Shown here in pieces: positions 53,752 through 61,124 of a stretch of 64,000 nucleotides of DNA; position 1 is the first letter of the stretch; the number at the start of each line of letters is the position of its first letter. Under the pieces are notes generated by a model, which was given only the letters and a program-made list of their open reading frames with translations, did not search any database and was not told the origin of the DNA. The stretch is from Ilyonectria destructans (lineage: Eukaryota; Ascomycota; Sordariomycetes; Hypocreales; Nectriaceae). Location of the stretch: assembly GCA_020740775.1 (NCBI GenBank), contig JAHEWK010000012.1, positions 1,860,001-1,924,000 of the forward strand. The letters are read 5' to 3'. The position numbers and the translations under genes are program-made.

Positions 53752-54988
53752 CTAATTTTCTGGCCCCCCTAAGTATCTGTACACTATCGAGCCATCGCGG
53801 TCCTAAAGTTTGAAAAGTATTAGTTGAATACTTGGAGACATCATAACTGGGGTAATGCGAGGTCGACATAACTCACAATGAACCTTTCATCCACGGCTAC
53901 CTTCTCGTAGACCTTCATGGCCGCCTCGCCAATGGTAGGTTCAATGTCAACACTTCTGGCAGCATCAACACCGAGCCCGACGTCTTTCACAAGCATTTGC
54001 GATTTGAACCCCAGCTTATAGTTGTTGCTGCTTGGGGCATGGGCCACAACACCGGGTACGGGGCATACGTGATCAGCCATGAAGTTTTGCCCTGAGGAAT
54101 TTTGGATGATTTGATGAAGCAAGTGCTTATCCAAACCTAGCCGCATGCCTGTGGCCATGGCTTCGCAGTTAGCGAGCAAGATGGTGCACGACAAGTAGTT
54201 GTTGCATATCTTGGCTGCGAGACCGTTTCCTAGGGCGCCACAAAAGAAGGTCTTTTTAGCAGCTCCCATGTAACCCGAAATTGTCTGCATGCGTTCTTTC
54301 AGAGGATAAATTTCGGCATCATGAACGTCGGGCGGAGTTGTGCCCAGAAGGAAGGATAGACTTCCTTGTTCCGCAGCCGGAACGCCCCCGGATACGGGAC
54401 TGTCGATGTATGTGCCCATGCCTACATTTTTCAGAACAACCCCTATCTCTTTCGCTGTGGCGACATCAATTGTACTACATTCAAGGTAGAGCCTACTTGC
54501 GTCGAGATTTCCATTCTTTGCACCCCGAGCGGCGATGATGCCCGTGGACTCGTCTAGATAGACATCCTTGACATTTTTGCCCGTGGGCACAATGGACACA
54601 ATTGCGAAGGCATTCTCAGCAACTGACTTGGCCGAATCAACAATCTCAATAGGGCCGAACTTGGAAAACTCCGTTTTGAATCGTTCACAGGACGGCCGAT
54701 GGACATCGTACACATACATGGTAGATTTCGCGTCCATGTATTTTCTGACATTCATTGCCATTGCGTAGCCCATGGCGCCAAGGCCTGTTTCTAGTTAGAG
54801 TCTACCTGTCACAGACGTTGTAGTGCCGATGTGGATGCAGCGTAAGTAACTATGTGGGTGATGTGGATGGATTTGAAGAAATGTGGAGGCTGAGATGTGG
54901 ATGTGGATGTGGATGTGGAGGATGTGGAGGGGTCCCTCCACATGGTGTGTGGAAGATACTCACCGACGAAACCAATATTGTGCTCCAT
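53752..54988 (-). CDS. 3-hydroxyisobutyrate dehydrogenase-type beta-hydroxyacid dehydrogenase (three exons)
   Basis: Minus-strand exons 54964-54988, 53877-54784, 53752-53802; 327 aa. Exon 1 supplies the start of the dinucleotide fold (GFVGLGAMGYAM); exon 3 supplies the typical short C-terminus (DRDGSIVYRYLGG). The substrate motif DSPVSGGVPAAEQG and the catalytic lysine in KICNNYL are intact. The family oxidises 3-hydroxyisobutyrate, tartronate semialdehyde or related beta-hydroxyacids using NAD(P). The first intron is 179 bp, about three times normal, because it holds GATGTG repeats. The 239-bp promoter is shared with the MBL-fold gene. No clear mitochondrial peptide is visible. Confidence 0.9.
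54855..54931. repeat. GATGTG hexamer array inside an intron
   Basis: GATGTG occurs four times in a row at 54894-54917 and again at 54921, with interrupted ATGTGGA copies from 54861 onward. It lies wholly in the first intron of the dehydrogenase gene. Confidence 0.75.
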
Positions 54989-55227
54989 AATAGCTCAGTG
55001 AATGTAGCAACTGTAATTCGAGAAAGAAATGGAGAGGGTGCTTGATTAAATTGGGAAGTGGCAGAGGCGCTTGACTCGTTATATGTCTCACACAATTGTG
55101 GCGCCACACAACCTAGAAACCTAGAGTGACCCGAAGTTCGACCACAAAGAACGTGGGTGTAGAGTCCTTTGCAGCTTCCCAAAATAACCATTTACTTCAT
55201 TTACAATCCCCTTCTTATCCTTGCAGA

Positions 55228-56494
55228 ATGGTCGAACAGCGAGCCCGCTATACGCTCCCAGGGAATGAGGCAGGCGAGGTGCAGGTGCACCTCCTGGACG
55301 GGGGCAGCTTCAGCACGGCCACTTTGAGTTTTCTCCATGCCAACGTCGGTCCAGATAAGTTCAGGCTTTATGATTGGTGTTTCTTGATCTTCCATCGGCC
55401 TTCAGGGCGTTATGTCCTGTGGGATCTAGGATGCAGCAATGTGGGTTATCTCGTCGCCCCCAAGCCATCCATGCCAACACTGAATCGACCGAAAAGTGCG
55501 AAATCTAATCGTTTTTCTCACATTATTAGGATAATTTGATCTATACTCCCTGGGTGCAAGAGGTGATGGTTCCAAGCGCAAGACCAGTCGGCCCGAGGCA
55601 AACCTTGACAGTTCAGCTAAACAAACTGGGAATCACTGCCGGCCAAATTAGCTCGGTAATTTTCAGGTTGGATCCCCTAATCCCATCCTGTTTCATAGCA
55701 CCCGTGGCAGACATCATCACCTTCACGAGTATCACATTGACACTATTCCAATACAGCCACGCACATTGGGACCACTATCGTCCGATCAGTCAAGAGTTCC
55801 CAAATGCAAAATCATTCTTCGGGCCAGGAACCAAAGCCTATTGCACTCCAGGCCATTTTGAAAACGGACAACCAACTTCTGCAATAGAATGGGACGGGAG
55901 ATTCTTTGACATCTCGGGGTTCGCAACCGAGGTTTGGGAAGAACTCGATGGCACATGGATTCCTCTTGGCCCCTTTGACAGAGGGCTTGACTTTTTTGGC
56001 GATGGCAGTTTCTGGATAATAGACGCTCCAGGGCACATGCCCGGTAACCTTTGTGCCGCTGCAAAGCTCGAGGGCATAAAGGAATGGGTGCTGCTAGGCA
56101 GTGATTGTTGCCATTCTCAGTAAGTACCCTTCCCTCTTCTTCTCCACATTTCCTACTTTCTCGCGATTGAAGACTCATTCTGAATATTATCGAGTCCAGA
56201 CTAAAACTATTCGCTGATGTTCACTCTAGGGCGCTCCTTAACGGAGAGGCAGAGATGGCCTGTTTCACAAAGGCGAATGGTGTGACTGCCGCATACCTTC
56301 ACATGGATGTTGCTGCGGCTCGAGACACTATTGAAAGAATCAAGAAGGCACGGTCTGACTACGGGATGCATGTTGCTTTGGCTCATGATGATAGCTGGTT
56401 GATCGATCAGAGTGATAAAGTGCTCATGACGCTATTGAGCGAACATAAGAAAGGCGAATGGTTGGAACGAGTCAAACAAAATGTGCGGCCTTGA
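55228..56494 (+). CDS. Metallo-beta-lactamase-fold hydrolase (four exons)
   Basis: Exons 55228-55440, 55530-55666, 55757-56119, 56230-56494 (introns 89, 90 and 110 bp), 325 aa. The second junction builds SHAHWDH (117-123), the zinc-binding HxHxDH motif; later metal ligands are likely in APGHMPGN, GSDCCHSQ and VALAHDDSW. The layout fits fungal MBL proteins related to N-acyl homoserine lactonases and to benzoxazinone-degrading lactamases, which open lactone or lactam rings. No signal peptide, so cytosolic. It is divergent from the dehydrogenase and upstream of an NmrA-like protein and an alpha/beta hydrolase; ring opening in a catabolic pathway is a reasonable guess. Confidence 0.87.
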
Positions 56495-56974
56495 GCGTGG
56501 TCTTACAGATTGCGATTGTATGCATTTTGAAACTTGCATTTTAGAAGCAAGAAAACTTCTGCAATTGCTCACTCGTACATCGGAAAATCGTTGCATTTTT
56601 ACCCCGATATCTCATATTCCAAGCTAACACACAACATTCATTTTTAATTATAGACAGTTATGTGCCGAGATTTAGACAATATCTTCAGACTAGTTGTGAT
56701 ATATCAAACTCTCTTTACCGATGTCGAATTTGGGACGTCTCGCATGAAGACGATTAACAAGTCACAGTGGCAGAGGGATCCACCATAATGCAGATGAATA
56801 GAGTGCCATTGCATCACCTCCTACTAACGTATCATAGCATGATGTGGGGGAACATCAGAAGATATAACCCCCCCACTTCCGTACATGACCCCGCAAGAAA
56901 CAACTCATACTCAAACAGAAGCTTTCATACTACTTGACTCTTTCTACCGTGAATACTTGAATAATCACATCACA
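56495..56974 (+). promoter_or_regulatory. Promoter of the NmrA-like gene
   Basis: AT-rich 3' flank then a GC-richer leader. GTGGGGGAAC at 56844-56853 repeats a 10-mer from the MFS/P450 promoter. ATATAACCCCCCCAC near 56863 may be the core promoter. Confidence 0.4.
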
Positions 56975-57981
56975 ATGGTACTGCACATTGGCGTCATCGG
57001 CCCTACCGGATTCGGCGGCTCATATCTCTGCATTGAGCTGCTCAACCGTGGCCATAGGGTGCGAGGCATATCCAGGCGGCCAGAGAGACTCGGCATTCAC
57101 CAGAGTTACACACCATATGCCATTGACATTGAAGGTGCCTCCATTGAGCAGCTAGTCACAAGCTTTACAGGCCTTGATGTTCTGGTCAATGAATATGGCC
57201 CCCACACTTCTGGGGAGCATGCCCTGCAATACAGTCAGTCCTTACCACATACAACACTCTTCCATGAGCTTGTTTACCCCAATGCATTTTCTAACAATTC
57301 GTCTACATCTAATCAGAACCGTTCCTTGAATTGACTCGAAAAATTATCATTGCTGCCAAGGAAGCGAAAATCGACTACTTTATCATGGTCGGCGGTTGCG
57401 GTTCCCTTCACATTCCTGGCCAGCGGTTCCAAACTTGCAGCGAAAGCAAGCTCTTCTGGCTCTGGTATCGCCGTGGAATTGCAGACAGCCACGCCCATGT
57501 CACATATATGGAGGAGAGGCTTGGGTCTATGGGCTCTTCACTGCGCAAGTATCGAAATTCTCGCCAACAAGCGCTCAAGGGGTGCGCAGACGACATATCT
57601 CGAAAGCTCATTCAAGACTACGAGCAGGCGGTAATGAACAAGGATGATGCACTCGACTTTGTAACAGCTGGTCGAACAAGCTACATGTTCTTCGACGGCA
57701 ATACCTCATTCAAGTGGACCTTTGTGTCACCCCCTGCGTTATACCGCTCAGGTATCCGAACCGGCTCGTATGAGACAATCATCGACGAGCTCCCCGTCAA
57801 ACCACCACGGGAAGGAACAGACCCGAACGTATTAGATGGCAGGCTGTGTGGAATTTCCTCCGCCGATCTAGCGATAGCAATTGCTGACGAGTGTGAGGCT
57901 CAGAAGATGGTTTCGGTGCACTGGAGTGCATATGCAGATATGTCTGATGATACTCCCGTGCCATCGTATGTGACACTCTAG
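56975..57981 (+). CDS. NmrA-like NAD(P)-binding protein (one intron)
   Basis: Exons 56975-57233 and 57317-57981 (83-bp intron), 307 aa. The N-terminus is a Rossmann fold with GVIGPTGFGGSYL and a following basic RGISRRPERL, which suggests NADP(H). The next beta strand (IDYFIMVGGCGSLH) and the ALDFVTAGRTSYMFFDGN and EGTDPNVLDGRLCGISSADLAIAI blocks fit atypical short-chain reductases of the NmrA / isoflavone-reductase group, in which the Tyr-xxx-Lys pair is usually replaced. It may be a reductase or a redox sensor. A cytosolic location is likely. It lies in the same direction as its neighbours on both sides. Confidence 0.8.
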
Positions 57982-58315
57982 ATACGCCGTTCTTAGCCAT
58001 TTAATTACATGCATCTGAAGTATTTTAACAATGCGATTCTGATAATGTGATTATTGCTTACATTGAAAGTGGTTAATAGTTTCAATTACACCGCGTAAAA
58101 CCATACCTCATTGCCAATCTATCTACGCTGTTGTTCAATATCCACAGGTATCCTTTGTGCTGAGAATGAATCGCGCTGTTTCCCCACAAATTGCGGAGGT
58201 GGGGGCTCATCCTACTAATATCCGGTGTGCTCTTCAGTGATGCTCGATACGCAATTTCGCTCTCGTCAATACACACTGAGGATCTAGAACGGTCACATTT
58301 CCCAATACATAGAAA
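57982..58315 (+). promoter_or_regulatory. Promoter of the alpha/beta hydrolase gene
   Basis: About 330 bases, AT-rich. TTCCCCACA at 58170-58178 and GGTGGGGG at 58198-58205 fit the CreA-type GTGGGG consensus. Nothing else recognised. Confidence 0.35.
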
Positions 58316-59188
58316 ATGCCTCGTATCGTGGACAAGTCCGGAAACACTTTCATCCAGCATCCCAACAGCCAGCTATCCCACTACCGCATCGATGACTTTG
58401 CTGATCCCTGGAAGCCGCGAGAAACAATTCTGATCCAACATGGATTTGCTCGCACCATTCAGCACTGGTATCACTGGGTGCCCGCCCTTGCACAGAGGTA
58501 TCGAGTCATCCGACGTGATCTTCGTGGCCACGGGCTTTCCAGTCATCGCAAGACCACATTCGATAACATCGATTACGAATACTCCCTCAACACAATTCTC
58601 GATGAGATAATCGACACACTGGACCAACTCGGCATTGATAAAGTTCACTTCCTTGGAGAGTCTACCAGCGGCATGTTGGGCGAAGCGTTGGCGGCAAAGT
58701 ACCCGCACAGATTGCTCTCCCTGGTAATCTGCTCATCGCCGACGCACTTGCCCGAGTCCGCCTTGCAACTATTCGCCTTTGGTCATACTGACTGGCCCAC
58801 TGCGTGTCGAACGTTGGGTTCCCGTGGCTGGGCCGAGGCTTTGATGCGTTGCCCGGGCACCGTTGCGTCAGATGATCCCGCCTACCAGGCCTGGTGGCTG
58901 GACAAGATTTCCCAGTCAGACTGCGAAGGACTTGCAGGTTACGCGGAGCTTTTGGCAAAGATGGATTCCAGGCCATTCCTCAAGGAGATAAGAGTACCAA
59001 TGTTGATCTTGGCACCGAGCAGAAGCGCTGTGATGACTGTTGCTATGATGGAAGAGCTGGCGAAAAAGGTGAATGGGGCTAAAATTGAGGTTATTGATGC
59101 TCCTGGACACGAGATCTTCGTGTCTGGGGCGGAGCAGTGTCAGAAGGCTGCCATTAGCTTCTGGGAATCACTTGAACAAGAGAAATAG
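58316..59188 (+). CDS. Alpha/beta hydrolase, enol-lactonase-like
   Basis: Intronless, 290 aa, typical of single-domain alpha/beta hydrolases. The oxyanion HG motif is in LIQHGFARTIQHWYHW, the nucleophile serine in LGESTSGMLG (about residue 117), and the catalytic histidine in DAPGHEIF near the C-terminus; the acid is probably the Asp/Glu before it. RRDLRGHGLSS is the region seen in 3-oxoadipate enol-lactonases and carbon-carbon bond hydrolases of aromatic breakdown. No signal peptide. With the MBL-fold enzyme and dehydrogenase upstream, hydrolysis of a lactone or thioester intermediate is likely, but the substrate is unknown. Confidence 0.88.
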   Translation: MPRIVDKSGNTFIQHPNSQLSHYRIDDFADPWKPRETILIQHGFARTIQHWYHWVPALAQRYRVIRRDLRGHGLSSHRKTTFDNIDYEYSLNTILDEIIDTLDQLGIDKVHFLGESTSGMLGEALAAKYPHRLLSLVICSSPTHLPESALQLFAFGHTDWPTACRTLGSRGWAEALMRCPGTVASDDPAYQAWWLDKISQSDCEGLAGYAELLAKMDSRPFLKEIRVPMLILAPSRSAVMTVAMMEELAKKVNGAKIEVIDAPGHEIFVSGAEQCQKAAISFWESLEQEK

Positions 59189-60379
59189 ATAATAGCCCCA
59201 TGCACAAAATGTTGAATCTTGAGTTTTGAGATGAAAACAACCTCATGTAAATTGGTGCCATTCAGTTCCCTGACCCTTTTGTTGCATTTGGGAAGAATAT
59301 TCCGTGGACTAGGAATAGGGGATCTCGTTTCGCCTGGCATCTAATCCCACCATGTGTTCCTGGGTTAGTGACGAACTGTGGCGAGAAGGCAGTGTTTCTA
59401 GCACGAACGAGAAACCTCGGCCATCAACTTTCGTTCTATAGAGATCAAGCCGTTGCCGTCGTACGTCCCCTCCCCCTATTTATCAGGCGCCGCTCATCCA
59501 TTGCCACTAGCATCTCGATCGGTTTGAAGAGCTATACCTGTAGATATCTTACGCCTATCAGAACGGTTGACGCTACAAATCCGGCGGGATGGCAGCGTGA
59601 AACGATGAATTTTCCATTGTTAAGGACCCAGACTTACGGTGCATTGAGGGTTAGCTATAACATCTGGTCTATATCTAGTAGCACAATGATCTAGTTCTTA
59701 CTGACAGAAACAAAATGTCGCTTCGAGACGGCTGTTATGCAACCAGGCAGCCCTCAGTCGACAATTGACTGTGGATAGGCACTACTCTTAGTCTGCAAAT
59801 AGAAGTTTTCGGGCACTGCAGTTTGATCTACACACTAGCGAAAGAGAATGCGGAGCCTCCCGGCCCCAAGGGACACCTCTGTTCTTTATGGTACTACCGG
59901 TACGGAGGAGCCGGGTCGTCATCGGATAGATATAATCTGCTTTAATTCCATTATCGGCATCAAATCAGACCAACTCTTAAACCACTCCTTTCCATCTAAA
60001 CGCCACCGTCTAGAGAGGATTGTGACTTTCCGACTTTTCGACTTGCGATTCTGGCAATAGCAGGGTTCCTTGTTCCGGATACCTACATAGTAGTCACTCC
60101 CAGCCTCAATAACCTGTTGAGTACTAGCATCGTCTGGGGTTTTACTCTAGCCACAGGAGTCTTTTCAGGCACTAACGAATTCAAATAGATCTAGGCAATA
60201 TAGAAACATTTGTTGATTTTGCCTTTTCCAAGATCTAGCTTTTCCAGCAGATCTAGCTTTTTCAAGATGCAGCTGTTCCTGCAGCTTATTGAGGTATTGG
60301 GAAAGGTAACCAGTTGGACTAGAAACCTTAGTCTGTTTGAGTAACTGTTGACCTTTAAATGGACTGGGTATATAGTATG

Positions 60380-60850
60380 TATTGTTAATACTATTATTAG
60401 TGGTTTTTTTACTGTTAAGCTTCTAGTCCCCCCTCTGGGTATATATATACTAGGGCACTCTGACCTCTTTAAAGAAATATTTCTATTATATATAGAAATA
60501 GAACTTTTATTTTTACTATAAATAAATTCTTCTATTTCTATTATATAATAAAATTAGATAGAATTAACTTTAAATTTTTAAAAGTTTATAGAAATTAATA
60601 TTGTTATATTATTTAAAATTATTAGGACTTTTATTAATAGTTATCTGTAGTTAATTAAAATAGTAAGACTCTTAATTATTAGATTTTATAATTCTACAAG
60701 TAAAATCTAATAATCTAAGTTAAGAGATTTTAATATTGAAAAATATAAAATAAAATAAAATAAAACAGCTTAATTAAATTAATAATATTTACAACCTCAA
60801 TATCATTATTATAACTAATTAATTAACTATATATTTATTATTATAATCCC
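60380..60850. repeat. AT-rich island, probably a RIP-degraded transposon relic
   Basis: Hundreds of bases of A/T with almost no C or G, homopurine-poor and without coding frames, abruptly bounded by normal sequence on both sides. Such islands in ascomycetes are usually transposons destroyed by repeat-induced point mutation. I see no terminal repeats. Confidence 0.6.
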
Positions 60851-60870
60851 AATAAGGGATTTCCCTTATT
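60851..60870. repeat. Perfect 9-bp-arm palindrome at the island edge
   Basis: AATAAGGGA and TCCCTTATT with a 2-base centre. It lies exactly where the AT-rich island ends, so it could mark an old element boundary or a cruciform. Confidence 0.6.
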
Positions 60871-61124
60871 TACAGTCTCCGGAACCACCGCTTCCTTAGT
60901 CATCTACCGGACCGGATCTTTCCGTCTGACAATAACCCCCATCACCTGACATTAAGTTAGGCAACTTGATGCCTAATCAAGAAGCCTTAAGGCACTATAA
61001 CACCGCATAATCAGCACATTTTGGCTTGTTGATTCACAAGCACTTGAGTAAAAGCCAGTCAGAATCCACCTGCCCCAGTGGCTCATACGTTGACCTTCTC
61101 CACAACATTAAATCCCCCCAAGCC

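Larger units (their letters stand above)
59189..61124. other. Gene-poor 1.9-kb stretch with an AT-rich island
   Basis: No convincing gene. 60190-60280 contains a loose tandem of AGATCTAGCTTTT-like units. From about 60380 to 60850 the sequence is nearly all A and T. The region just before the CHAT gene (60880-61120) is of normal composition. Confidence 0.5.

Noticed and set aside
48939..59188. Calling the cluster a secondary-metabolite biosynthetic cluster
   Set aside because: No PKS, NRPS, terpene cyclase or DMAT synthase is present in the window.
59189..61124. Search for tRNA genes, CRISPR arrays and a transposase in the gene-poor region
   Set aside because: No B-box-like or spaced-repeat pattern and no transposase motif was found; only the AT-rich island and loose repeats.
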